From NCBI GenBank assembly GCA_963969595.1, contig OZ018409.1, forward strand, positions 25,061,282 through 25,125,281: a DNA stretch of 64,000 bases. The letters run 5' to 3'. The position numbers and the translations under genes were made by a program. The stretch is from Neckera pumila. Lineage: Eukaryota > Streptophyta > Bryopsida > Hypnales > Neckeraceae. Under the pieces are notes generated by a model. The model saw only the letters and a program-made list of their open reading frames with translations. It searched no databases and had not been told where the DNA came from. Position 1 is the first letter of the stretch. Each line of letters starts with the position of its first letter. Positions 9,261 to 21,700 of the stretch are shown one piece after another.

Positions 9261-10136
9261 ATAGTCATTACAGAAAATCTAGACCCTCTACAAGACCGTT
9301 AGGATTTTGGCAAATGTGCATTTTCAGTGAAAAAATATATATATAATAATTTTTAAAAAATAATAATAATAATAATAATAATTTTTTAATCAATTCCGAC
9401 GGGTGCCCTTGATTGACAACCTTTTTGGGCTGATATTTTTTCTAAATGAACATTCTCATGCATCAATTCAGCCTTGTAGAGGGTTGAAATTTTCTCTAAT
9501 GGCTAAGGTTGTAAGATGGATGTGATGGATGAACTAGATTTAAATTCTTTGAACACGGCGTACTGAAGTGAAGGTGAACTTTGTGGACTATTATGTCAAA
9601 TGAACAAGAAAGGCACACGAGCAGTTTAGTTGGATTATTCTAAGATATTTATTGACTTTTGTTTTTTCCTATTTGGCTTATTAGGCCTAATAAAACAAAA
9701 CATAAACAACATTCAACCACTAATTTCCAACAAAATCAACTTAGTGACAAAAAAACAAATTCTTCAATAGTAACAAGAATCAAAGATTGGAATGATTCTA
9801 AATGAATAGGAAAAAAAATAAGATCAATGAATAATTCCAAAAGAAATAGTGAGATCCTTACCGATAGTGTTTTTGATGCTTCCTTCCTTGTTGATGTATT
9901 TTAGTCCTCTTCTTCTTCTTCTAGTGCTACTCAACTCATTCTTATGATTGTTCTTTGAGTTGAGTTATGGACAGTTTGAGAGCTTTGTGAGTTCAAGATG
10001 GTTGTGAAACTTAGACTAAAAATTATAAGAAAAGGTTGTGGCTAGCAATTGCCAACCTGAATTTTTCCTGAGTTGTTTTTCTAAGTTTGAAGTGAGTGCC
10101 AAACTAGCTTGGATCACCAACTGCTGGAGCACCGTA
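9261..10136. other. AT-rich intergenic
   Basis: An (ATA)n/(AAT)n tract lies at about 9340-9385 and a CTT run near 9908-9922. No gene is recognised. Confidence 0.5.
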
Positions 10137-10156
10137 CTACTGGAGTGCCGGACTGG

Positions 10157-10385
10157 CTCTGATACCCGCCTTCGTGCCTCCGATACCCACTACCGTGGCC
10201 TCTGATACCTGCTCCTTTGGCCGCGATACCTGCCCCTTTGGCCCGATACCCGCCGCCTTTGGGCTTGCTAGTCGACCCTGGTCTTTTGACTCTTGCCTCG
10301 TTCTGGTCTTTGTAAATCTGGCCTCATTTTGTCTTAAAATCTGGCCTTGTTCTGTCTTCAAAATCAGACCTCGTTTTGGTCTTTT
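10157..10385. repeat. Two decayed minisatellites
   Basis: About 10157-10265 repeats units around GATACCTGCCCCTTTGGCC. About 10290-10385 repeats units around TCTGGCCTCATTTTGTCTT. The open frame across them on the minus strand (10137-10424) owes its length to the repeats and has no recognisable domain. Confidence 0.6.
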
Positions 10386-13208
10386 GAACTCCAGTACTAA
10401 AACTAATTGGTTAAAAAAAAGCAACCCTAGATTAATTAACTAAAATAAAAATATTACCTATCCTAATATTTTGTAGTTTTTGGAGGAGGTTTTTTCAGGA
10501 AATCAAAATATAATCATTAATCTAACTAATTCTACCACTCTAAGGATTTTGAGATGATAACTAGTTCAACTAATGTTTTGGGTTTTTTGGATATTTTTCT
10601 AAAACAACTATCTAAATGAAGCACTGCAATCTAACTAATGATCTTTTGAGATTTTCTAGAACTAACTAATTTTCAAAAGACTAACTAACAAACTAACTAT
10701 CAAGGGTAAAACTAAGGATCCATAACTCTGGCAATTTAGCACAAAACAACGAGCAATTTCAGGCAAGAAGGGAACCATATGGTGTTGTTTTGGACTTAAA
10801 TAGCTCGGCAAGCCAAGGTTTTTTGCCCACCCACCTTTTTCTTCTAAGATTCTTCAAGGTAATTAGTTCAAAGTCAAAGCTTTGCCGTGCAAGAGCAGCC
10901 CCAGGCTAAACTCATATAAAACGGTCATAATTCTTCTAAAACGTGTTTTAGTCCTTAAATGAGGTATTTATGACAGTGTTTAAACCAAAAATCAAGTATT
11001 AAAGCATTTCCAAAGGTATCCAATAGTTTAAGTCCTAAATGAGGTATACAAAACAGTGTTTAACCAAAAATTAGGACTTAATCAAGCCAAACCCAGTTAT
11101 ACAACGAAGTTTGGTTGGGTTTTGAGTTTTAGAATCTTTTGGTGAAGTCAAGCTTCACCCCTTTAAGAATTTTGACTCAATTGCAATTACAAACACAAAT
11201 TCATTAGTAGCTTAGCAAAATATCGAATATTTGGGGACTAAACCTTTCAATAATTTTGTGTTTTTAGACTGGTTGTTGGTTTTAAGGGGAACCCCGCATC
11301 TCCTAACCAAGTCCTTCACTAAAAGTAATCAAATTTAAGCAAAAGATGGCTGTATCTTGGCCTCAATAGATAATCTCGATAGAGTATTAGTGAGCAAAAT
11401 CAAAGTGTGGGTCTTCCACACTTTGGGCAACGTATTAGTAAGCAGAAAAGGGGTTGCAAGAAACCTTGGAGGGGGGCCTTTTATACTTCATATAAGGTCC
11501 CACTTCTTTGATTTACCACAAGATACTTTATTTTTTGCCCAAAAATTAACCCTAACTAACCCTAAGATATTTTCTAATCTACTCTAGGATATTTTCCAAA
11601 TAATCTTTGTTTTATTCCAAAAAAATTCTAGAACAAGCCTTAGTTAGCAAGGAAATCTTGTCTAAATCAAATCTAGGATTTTTCTAAAGATATTTAGGAT
11701 TTTAATCTAATTTATCCAGGGATATTATGCGAAAAACCTCAAGATATTTCCAAACATTCTTAGTTTATTCAAAGATGTTTTTTTAAGGAAAGATTTGAGA
11801 TCTTAACTAAATTAACTAGATCTTTGTTTTAACTAAGATATTTTGTGAATTAACTTAGAATTACCGCTAATTACTCTAAAAAAGTCAAACCTACAGCTGG
11901 ACCCTCCCTATCTTTTAGGAACAACTTGAAATTAAAAATTGATTGCGCCATTGCATTCAGAAGATCCAAATTCATCTAGAGAACTCCCTATCCCCTTTTC
12001 TCCAGGCTATTTATGCTTGTAAAAACCACTAATGGTTACTCCAAAGAACAGGTCAAAACTCCAACTATTGGACTTCGTTTTTTCCAAGGAAAATGACTAG
12101 CTAGGGTTGTCTGGAAGGTTTGTAGAAGTAAGAAAAGACTCTATGAACTCCTAATATGCCGGTCAACCTGTCGTCATTTTGTAAATTCTTGTTAAATTCA
12201 ATGTCATTGTTGATTCCGATACTTTTGACTATTGAAAAGTCTTCAAACTTGACAAAATTGCTTATCTGGCAAACAAAATACTGTCCAAATTTTAGTGAGA
12301 TTTTACCGCACTCTAAATAATTTCTATGAATTTACCATCAATTTCAAAGGCAGTTGACTTTTCATGGAGTCATTGTGGAGTTTTATAAAATCCCGAAACT
12401 TTTGGTGTAACCTTCTGGAAATTCTCCAAAAATTTAGAATGAAACCAAATCTCTAATTATACTAATCATAAAGAGGCTAAAATTAGCAGTTCTTTAATAA
12501 TTTCCATTCAAAGGAGAAATCATTCTAGTACCGGGGTTTATTGTAGATGATTGGCTCCTACGTTGACCTCTTGGCATGCTTTTACCCTAAAAGCACCTTT
12601 CTATGTGCTCTAATCACCTCGCCCTTTGTATACTTTGCATTTTGGCTTAATATTCTAAATTACCTACAAATTAATACAAATTAATACAAATTCTCTATGA
12701 ATTCTATCAAGACACTTCTAAATCTATAATTAGACTTTTTTTTTTGTTTGCCAGGTTGTCATATGCATCCTGCAGTCTTAGTTTCACAAGGATAAGACAC
12801 TAGGACTGGCTAACTTTCACATCCCCACATCTCTTGGAAAAGCTAATCTAAACTCTCAGACCTTCAATTAAGACCTAAATATGAAAAAGCAAAGTATATT
12901 ATGCTGTCCACTATTTAAAGAAGACTCCTCAATGATGTGGCGAGGACTTCTACCAAATTCCTCTCAACTACTTATTTCATGCTATTTTGCATAAAATGGG
13001 ACTAAATACTAACATAAATCGCAAAAAATAAACCCAGAGTCCAAAGTGCTAATTTGAAGGTTCACAAAGGTTCACCAAATATAGATCGCAAATTGTGAAA
13101 TGTTGATTTGACCTATTGGGCGACAATGCTTTAAGGCATAAGCATCTATAACTAACACTTGAAGCAATTTTGCATACTTTCAAGTGGAATGAACACATGA
13201 CATTATTT
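10386..13208. other. AT-rich intergenic, nothing recognised
   Basis: A 2.8-kb stretch without a convincing gene, RNA or bounded element. Scattered ctaactaa and aaggatttt-like words recur but I could not define a repeat. Confidence 0.5.
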
Positions 13209-13212
13209 TTAA

Positions 13213-14148
13213 CCCCTAAAGGACCAAGGTCATTTTCCTATCAAAAACCATTCAAAACTGTCATTTCTATTGCGAAGAGAAAAGAGCTTTAAAAATTGTT
13301 TTTTCTTGCATATTCAACTGTAAGATCTTATACTTGACTAGTATATGAATATGTGGAAGAAATTTCAGAAACTTTGACAATTTAGATTGCAAGATATATG
13401 CATTTAAAGTGAAGAAAACAAGTTTTTTGCACCTTGCTTGACTAGATTTTTTGGCTTTGAGTCTTTTTAGTTCAAATTTTTTGCACTATAGACTTTGACT
13501 TTATATTTATTTATATTAAGTAGTTGAGTCAAGAATCTTCCAAAAAGCTTTAGGATAAAAAGCACTTAACTTTCACTCATTAAAAAACCGTTAAGTAGAG
13601 GTGGTTTCAAGATTGAAGAAAAAACTAAATTGTTAATAGCTTTTAGATGGAATTAAATCACAATAATCCCAACGGTAAGATTGTTTTAGCAAGAAAATCT
13701 AACCTTATCTAACAATTTTTTTTGAAAAATTCTAAAAATTGCATTGAAAAACAAATTCTACAAGTTATTTTTTCAAGAAGATGCTTAGATTGCCCAAAAA
13801 ACTAAGATTGTCCATAACTTTCTCATTATTAGTCCAAATTGAATGAAACAAAGCTTCACATGTAGACAAAAATGTAATCTTTGAGAAAAAAATTTTTAAA
13901 AAAATTATTTTGACTTTTTGTGATTTTTTTTGGGTTGCCCGCCAAACTCCAATTTAGCTTATTGTGCCATAATTTTTGCTCCTGAGCATCAATTAAAATA
14001 AAAATGATATATTCACAAAGCTCTTGCAAAAATACACAACCTCAAAAAATCCCAAAAAATATTACGAAAAATTGAGACAATATGAACCTGCCCCGTGACC
14101 TGCCTGGATCCAAATTGTCCCCCGAGGGGACAAATGGTCCTTTAGGGG
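13213..14148. mobile_element. TTAA-flanked TIR element, copy 1 (936 bp)
   Basis: The left end reads TTAA then CCCCTAAAGGACCAAGG; the right end reads GGTCCTTTAGGGG then TTAA (14149-14152). The interior is AT-rich and shares ordered blocks with the other copies (an aaactgtcatttctatt block, a taagatcttatacttga block, a cataatttttgctcc block). No transposase frame is present. Confidence 0.85.
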
Positions 14149-14152
14149 TTAA

Positions 14153-14937
14153 CACATTAGCAATTGAAAATCACATATTTTCAGAAGAAAATGATAATTT
14201 TTTGAGTTTATATGAATATGCTATGAATTTGTGAAGTTCAAATACATGATGCACCTCCAAACCATTTTTTGAATTTGTGTATGCAAGTTGTACATTTTGG
14301 ACTTCCTATGTCTACATATTTTGAAGATTGGTTTTGAGTACAGGGTTGGGAATGGGTGCTTTTATAGTTTTACCTTAATCAACCTTGGTGTCTCTAATTT
14401 TGAGACAGCTTGAAGCCCAATTTGGTCCCACCGAGACGGCCACGGTGAATTAATCCCCTCATTGCCCCGTGTTTTACCTCTGGAGAAAACACTAAAAAAA
14501 ATTATTTGCAACACATGATTAAATTTGAAAGTTTTGAATTCATATTTGCCATCAGAGGCCCCAAATTAGTAATGAGAGGTGAAGAAATACAAAAATATGC
14601 AACACAAAATAGGGGGGGATTTTTTACATTTACCCTTATGTGGAGCAATGAGGGCCAGGGTGAACTGACCCCCTCGCTCGGCTATTAGGAAAAACCCTGA
14701 AAATTTTTATTTACCACATATGATAAAATTTGCAAATTTTGAATTCATATTAGCAGTCAGAGGCCCGGAGTTAGTTAGGAGACATGGAGAATATAGATTT
14801 AACACGGCACAGAACATAAGGCTTTTTTCTACACGCACCTCTGAAATGGCTTGGGCGGGCCGAGCAAGGGCCGCAATAATGAGGGAATCAATCCTCCTTG
14901 GCCCACCAAGGCAATGCAATTACAAAATAAGGTAGAA
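14153..14937. repeat. Tandem pair of the ~220-bp repeat, then copy 2 of the duplicated block
   Basis: Two units (about 14448-14672 and 14646-14900) each carry gaaaa-accct/cact, a tttgaattcatatt block and an agaggccc block. From 14884 the sequence (cccaccaaggcaatgcaattacaaa) aligns with about 483-510 of copy 1. Confidence 0.7.
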
Positions 14938-14939
14938 AC

Positions 14940-15320
14940 ATTTGTTCCATACCATGGATCAATACCTGACCTAGAGGTGCCCCTATTTGTAATCACGACT
15001 TAGAACATGTTTTTTACTCTTTCTTAAAGTTGGGACCAATAAGATCATGACATATGTTCTAAAGTATGCAAAAAATAGCAAGGAAAAAAGAAGTAGTTTT
15101 TGAGTGATTGGAATTGGAAGACTCTAGTGATCAGCTTTGCGTTCGGAACACTTTTTGGCTCCCAAAATTCACAGTAACTCCAATTTGGGAAATAAAATTA
15201 CGGAAAATTTTCAGTCCCAATATTTCTTATCTTCCTACATGGGGAAAAATTTTCATCACTCATTTCGCTCATCATCTACTCCAAAATCCCTTAAGTGATC
15301 GGGTATGGGTGTTTCTACCT
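14940..15320. mobile_element. AGGTAGA MITE, copy 2
   Basis: Ends AGGTAGAAACA and TGTTTCTACCT with TA outside each. The matching position in copy 1 (about 510) lacks the element, so this is a second direct empty-site comparison. The open frame of 186 codons starting at 15108 crosses its right end and is not a gene. Confidence 0.85.
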
Positions 15321-15322
15321 TA

Positions 15323-15731
15323 CAGAGGGACGCCGACTCCGTCGCAACTTGTGACACCATCCCAACTCCAGTACAGGCCCACTTGTCCCGTTCTCCATGG
15401 CCAGAGCCCTCCTTTCCCCTTTTTCTCCCTCCCTTTTTCTTTTTCTCTTTTCGTCAAGTGCTGTGTAGAGCAGAGCATCACAAATTCGCAGGCTGCGTCA
15501 CAGCTCCTCGTGCTCGACGAGTGGAGCAATATCAAGCATCACTTCACCCCTCGCCCCATGCACCCCACAATCTCACATTCCTCATTGAATTCAACTCAAT
15601 TCAATTCAGTGCATGGGTTCACTGCGCGCATCCCTGAAATGGAGCAACTGCCAATGCCCTCTTATTAGCTTCGTGATCAATCCACCATTCCCGAGAATTG
15701 GGTCTCATCACGCACATTGAGTGAGCTCGCC
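15323..15731 (+). promoter_or_regulatory. Upstream region and 5' leader of ABC1K
   Basis: A pyrimidine-rich tract (ccctttttctccctccctttttctttttctc) lies at about 15416-15450, typical of plant leaders. The same tract occurs in the duplicated copy at about 970-1003. No certain TATA box. Confidence 0.45.
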
Positions 15732-18700
15732 ATGGCAACGATTCAAGCCATGCGCGCGTCATTGCCTGCGACCCAATACTCGCAGCTTCATCCAGCTTTG
15801 GGCTTCAATCTCTCTCGCAGAATCGCGCTCCCGAGTGAATTGGGGAAGCCGAGATTTCGAATTGTGTGCCGAGCGGGAAGCAAAGGGGATTCATCCTGGA
15901 AACAAACAGTTTCTCAGCCGGATACGTTCACGCAATACTCGGGATACATTGCGGAGGCGGCCGTGGAGGAAGCGGATCAGCTGGACGAGTACAATGCGCA
16001 GAAGATTGCGACCGTGTTCACGCGGCGGCCTTTTCTGCTGGCGCGACGGTTGATTCAGATTGCGGGGACGCTCGGGTGGTGGGCGGCTGTGAGATATGGC
16101 GATACGCTCTTGGGGAAGAAGGACACTAATTTCAAGGTATGGCGAATTCGGGTGGCTGATTTTCTACGTGAATATTATTGTGTGCTGTGGATTCAGTCGA
16201 GATACAATTTTTGACTGTAATTTTATAAGTAATCCTTTCATGTCACTGCGGCATATAACGTTCTTTGGATCAGATTTGCTTCAGTGATCCCTCCACTGTG
16301 GATAGAAGCATTCCATCTCTAGTACCTCTGAAGAAGTTAGTTCCACTGTAGCGTTAAATTCAATATTTCCAACTCTCGTCTCCTGCTAGACTCCATTAAA
16401 GTCTCGAAAGTAGAAAGAGACCTAGTATGTTGGATTCAAGAATGTCCAAGGTTTGAAAGGGTCTCTGTAGTACAAATGGAGAGTTTCAACAACTTCTAGA
16501 TAGCAATTGTGAAGCAAATCCTGACCATGATTCATTGGGAGGTCTCCGTATGATAATTCGATTTGCAATGCTTCAGTTTGACACGGGTATTGCTAAGTCT
16601 AGAGTCTACAGTGATTTTTGGGTATTGGTGATAAAGGAGATTTGCAATGAGGAGCTGGAAATTCAGTACACGTAAACCTCACTGTTACGACCTCATTTGT
16701 GATGACAATCTAGATCATCTTGCGCACTTGCATTACTATCATTGATTGTTGCACACTAGTCATACATTCAAATTACGTCATAATGAAAAAGTTGGGATCC
16801 AGATTGAAAGCTTAAAGAGGTTTGATTGTCGATCAGGTAGCAGGAAACCTTCCTGTTTATTTCATGGGCATTGCTGAAAAGCTGTGAATTAGTCATTTAA
16901 TCATGGGGAGGTCTCTCCGTCATGTCCATATTGCTGATCTTACCTCCCCAAAATGTTTCTAAATATTCTTGGAATGTTCAATCACATTTACTGGAAACCA
17001 TGATCTCATAGGTCACAACGAACCCTTTGTTGCATGGCTACTCGAGTATGATCATGAATGTATTTCTACAAGTACAACAAGATGGTTGAATGTGATTATT
17101 ATGGTTTTGCAGAAACGAGCAGCGCAACTACGAGGAGCTCTTGTGCAACTTGGTCCGGTACGGAACAATTTTCAAATCTCTTTGGTGTTGTTAATGTGAA
17201 GTATTAGAACGATTGAAGGATTGTACTGAATTTTGCATATTGAATTTCACTAATTGGCAGCTACATGCTCCTTGACAGAGACTCTGAAAGAATCTTAACT
17301 CTTTGGGTTTTGACAGGCATTTGTAAAAATTGCACAGGCGGTGTCTTCACGCCCCGTAAGCATTCGATTGCACTCTTCATTTGGGTTATTGTTTCAGAAT
17401 CCGAGAATGTTATAGAGCCGAGATTGTCATGTCAATAATTCAGTTCAATTCTTCAATTTCATTCCTTGTTTTAAGGCATTTCTGAAATCCTTGGAATTGG
17501 ATCGCAGGATGTCATTCCGCCAGCGTATTTGGAAGAGCTGGCTCTGTTACAAGACCGCATTGCCCCCTTTTCTACTGATCTCGCGTTACAGATAATTGAG
17601 CAAGAGCTGGGCGTTAATGTGGAGCAGCTGTTCACAGAGATTTCACCACAGCCAGTTGCTGCTGCTTCTCTTGGACAGGTACACTTCTATTTAAGCCTTG
17701 TCAAATAGACCAAGAGTTCCCAATCAAGCCTCATGTTTTTCCCAACTGTTTTACTTGGGTTATATGAAGACTTTCTTTTATCCATTTTTATTTATTTATT
17801 ACCAACACATGCAACTAATGCTCTTCATCAATTCTAGCGATATAAGATTTGACTCCATCTGAATTATATTTTTTCACAATATGGTTAACTGAATTGTCCA
17901 TTTTGAAACTGTGCTTTTAGGGTTTAAGATCATCCCCTGTGGTTGAGTTCATAGTAAATCTGATTGTCGTGAAACATTTTGATGGACGAAATTATTCCTA
18001 TAAAATTTCTTGAGCCTTGAGTACATTAAAAGAGATGAATGACACCAGTAGCTTTTATATTATGAGGATCCCTGAAAAATATGGGACCTGGTTTTGATTT
18101 TGATTTCAGGTTTATCAGGCCCGGTTGCGTCCAAATGGTAAACCAGTGGCCGTGAAGGTGCAACGTCCTGGAGTCCGGGCAACCATGGCACTGGATCTTT
18201 ATATCTTACGACAGCTTGTTAGTTTTGTGGGGTCGTTTCTGAAACTCAACATAGATCTTCCAGTTAAGGGCCTATTTTTTTCCCTCTACTTGTGTAAATG
18301 GTTTACTATGTGGTGATTATATGTGAGCTGAAAGAGGCCGGACCCTTTCAGTTGAAAGAGCTAAAAGTGCTATTCTGAATTTTTCGAAAGTATTATGGTG
18401 ATGAGACCTTTGTGAACTGAAGTGTGCATATAATTCGCAGAATTCTGTCTATTTTGTTTATCTGACAGAAGTGCTCTTTTGGGCCTCTTCAGGGTGTTGT
18501 TGATGAATGGGCTTCAAGTTTATTCCGAGTAAGTCCGCTCTCTATCGGGATCTTCGTAGTTTTCATCTTTACTTGCGCACTGTTAATGATTAAGGCATCA
18601 CTCTCACCTGAATGTTTTCAATGACAGGAAGTGGACTATCAGGCAGAGGCGCGTAATGGTTTACGATTTCGGTGAGAACGTCTCATTTCTATGCAAGATT

Positions 18701-21700
18701 GTGATGGGTTTTGTGGCTGTGAATCTTTCATGTATTTGACACGAATGGAATTAGTCCTGGCCCTTCTGAGTGGCATATTGACACTAGCACGGCCATTGAA
18801 ATCTTCTGTCAGCCTCATTATACAGCATTAGCACGACTTAGACCGCATTTGCTTCTTGAGTCCGGTCGTAGATTGAGGATGGCAGGAAACATAAAATGGT
18901 TTTACTGTGGATGACAGGAAAATGTTTGGATCCCTTCCTGATGTGGTGGTGCCAATGATGTATTCAGAGCTTACTAGTCGTCGGGTTCTCGTTATGGAAT
19001 GGATCCAGGTAAGCACTTCCTTCTCTTAGTGCAAGCTAAAATTCTAGATTTTGGTTTTTATTACGTTTGAACCAGAAAGCCACTAATTGTGATTTTAGTA
19101 AAATCAGATTGTTTCAAGGCCTTTAAACAGCATAATGAAGAGAATATCCTTGATTCATGGGGAGGCCTCTCCATGAATCATGAGAAAGATTCTCTTCATG
19201 GTGTTCAAGAGTTTTAAAAACAATCTAATTTTATTGAAAACCTAGCTCAATTCACAGACTCAGAAATCAGTCACCTTTTTCCTGTTGCACTAGGAGATCG
19301 AAGTATTAATGTGAGCAGAGGATGCTAAATAATTGAGATGTATATTCTGCAGGGCCAACGTTTGTCCGAAGTTAGCGACCTTCGCCTGGTTGAGGTAAGG
19401 GTTAGGGTTTTAGGGTTTAAGATGTACGGTTTCAAAAATGTGCCATCCCGTTCTGATTCCCTCGTCGAGTTATTGAAACACATGGGAACACCTTTGTGAA
19501 CACAGTAGGCGTGGGCATGAAAGTTTTGAATCTCATTGCTTTCACAAGTATGCCTGAATAAGGTTTGGTGTATCTGCTGCGTAAACCAGGTGGGGGTTTT
19601 CTGCTCACTCACACAATTATTAGATTGCGGTTTCTATCATGCGGACCCACATCCTGGCAACCTATTGCGCACTCCGGAGGGCAAATTAGCATATCTAGGT
19701 ATGTCTTTTTGATATTTATGTGTTCAAAATGCTCAAATTTGTTGCGCATGTAACTCTCAGTAGTATGTGGATGGTACTCATGTCATGCAGTAAACGTTAT
19801 TATCATCCGTTGGAATTGTTGTATTTCCGCTTTGCAAATTGTGCTTATTGTCTCCCATTGGGCTTATGATTTTCATGTCCAGATTTTGGAATGATGGGAG
19901 AAGTGAAGGAGAACATTAAAGATGGGTTGATTGAGGCTTCTGTCCACCTTGTCAACAAAGATTATAATGCTCTTGCTGGGGATTTTGTCACTCTCGGGTA
20001 CGCGGTCCTTTCAGTTGGATTGGAGTTGCTCGCGGTCTGATCTGTTCTCTTTATGACAAACTTTGCTTGATTTACTACCACACGATGATTCAAAATTTTC
20101 TAAAACATCGACTTCATAATTAGGAATCAGGTTAACATTATGTTTCATATTGAAAAGTTGGAAAGATCTCATTTGTTTCTCATCGCAGGCTTGTTCCACC
20201 AACTGCTGAAATGGGGAAACTTTCAGAGGCACTTACAGGTAATTATTTCGGAAGTATTGCTGTTGTGGTGGAAGGGTACAAAACTCATGCATTACAGCAT
20301 ATACTCCTGTATTGCTCCTGACTTCTAACATGTTTCTTTCATTTGTTAGAGAAGAGTCAAGCAAGCAACTTAATAAACTACTGTGGTATTGACCATTATT
20401 TCTTTGAGGCATCCTGAGGTTGCCGTGGTACACTGCAGGTGTGTTTCAAGACGCTGTAAGCAAAGGTGTCCGAAATATTAGCTTTGGAGATTTATCAGAG
20501 AAACTAGGGGTTACCATGTACGTTAACCTATATTTGAAACCGTATATCCAGTTAACATCCATGTTGTGTCTACGCACCTGAGTTTATGTGCATTGCCTCA
20601 CAGCACCTATCATATGTATCTTTTCTTCTCTTTCTTCTTTTCATGTAGCCAATACGCAATTGTTGATTCTTCTCGTTGGTATCCGTTAAACGTTTAATCT
20701 ACACGCTTCTTTATTGTCTGGCAGGTATAAATTCAAGTTCCGTATTCCCTCGTACTTTTCGCTTGTCATCCGAAGGTAATCTGTCAACTATCTCTTTTCT
20801 TTTATCGATTGATTGCACTGTTACTAGAGTTTTGTGCAGGTTAGACATCTTTTGCTACATACCACTAAAACTCTCTTTGTCCACCCCCTTTATTTGTCTC
20901 TTTTCTTCTTCAAGTGTTCACAGTGGTAGCTTGGGATGTGGGCATTTTCGAAAACTATAAGCTTCTGATTTACTCGATTCATCAGCAGACGTATTTCATC
21001 ACCTTGGTATTGGTGTTCTTGGCTGTGCAGTTTGACAGTTCTTGAAGGCATCGCTCTTAGCAGTGACCCGAATTTTAAAGTGTTGAGTAGCTCATACCCG
21101 TGGATAGCCCGGAAAGTCCTAACTGATAAATCACCAAAGATCAGGTCTACTCTTCAGGAACTAGTCTACAAAGTAAGTAGCATGTCTCTATCTCGTGTGT
21201 TTATCAGAGATGTTGGTTGAGGTGATTGCAAGAAACCCTGTTCTATTTCTTGTCACACGTGATCCTGTTTTTTGGCCATAACTTTTGGGTTCTTGCTCCA
21301 AATGACTCAAAATTTATAAACAAGGTACTCATGACTATTATACACCTTTTCTAATTTTTTTGGAATGTTTAAAAAATGCTTTACTATCCAAAAACAGCCC
21401 CTGATTTTATATCACAATACTCAATTTTGGAGTTTTTTGAGCAAAGTAGTACCCAAAGAAACGAAATGAAATTGGAGCTGAAATTTGGAGGAGATGGTTT
21501 TCTGGTAGACTTGTAGCTATTGTCCTAAGGAATTCTAATAATAGCTAATTTTATGTGGTGTGGAAGTCTACAAAACGAACTTCATTCAACTGGCATTTCA
21601 AAACATGTAAAATATTATTTTGGTGGTTCTTCAACATAGAATTGTTACAAATGGACAATATTTATTTATTTTATTAAGTTTTTTTCTATTTTTAATTAAT

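Noticed and set aside
10137..10424. 95-codon minus-strand frame rich in charged residues
   Set aside because: Its length and composition come from two minisatellites.
15108..15668. 186-codon open frame upstream of ABC1K
   Set aside because: It crosses the right end of a MITE and the ABC1K leader, and half of it has counterparts in other frames of the duplicated copy. No family signature.
19560..19589. An extra ABC1K exon (VWCICCVNQ) before exon 10
   Set aside because: It superficially resembles the VGVYC motif, but using AG at 19588-19589 gives [28 protein letters not shown] sequence in frame directly, so the extra piece is intron.
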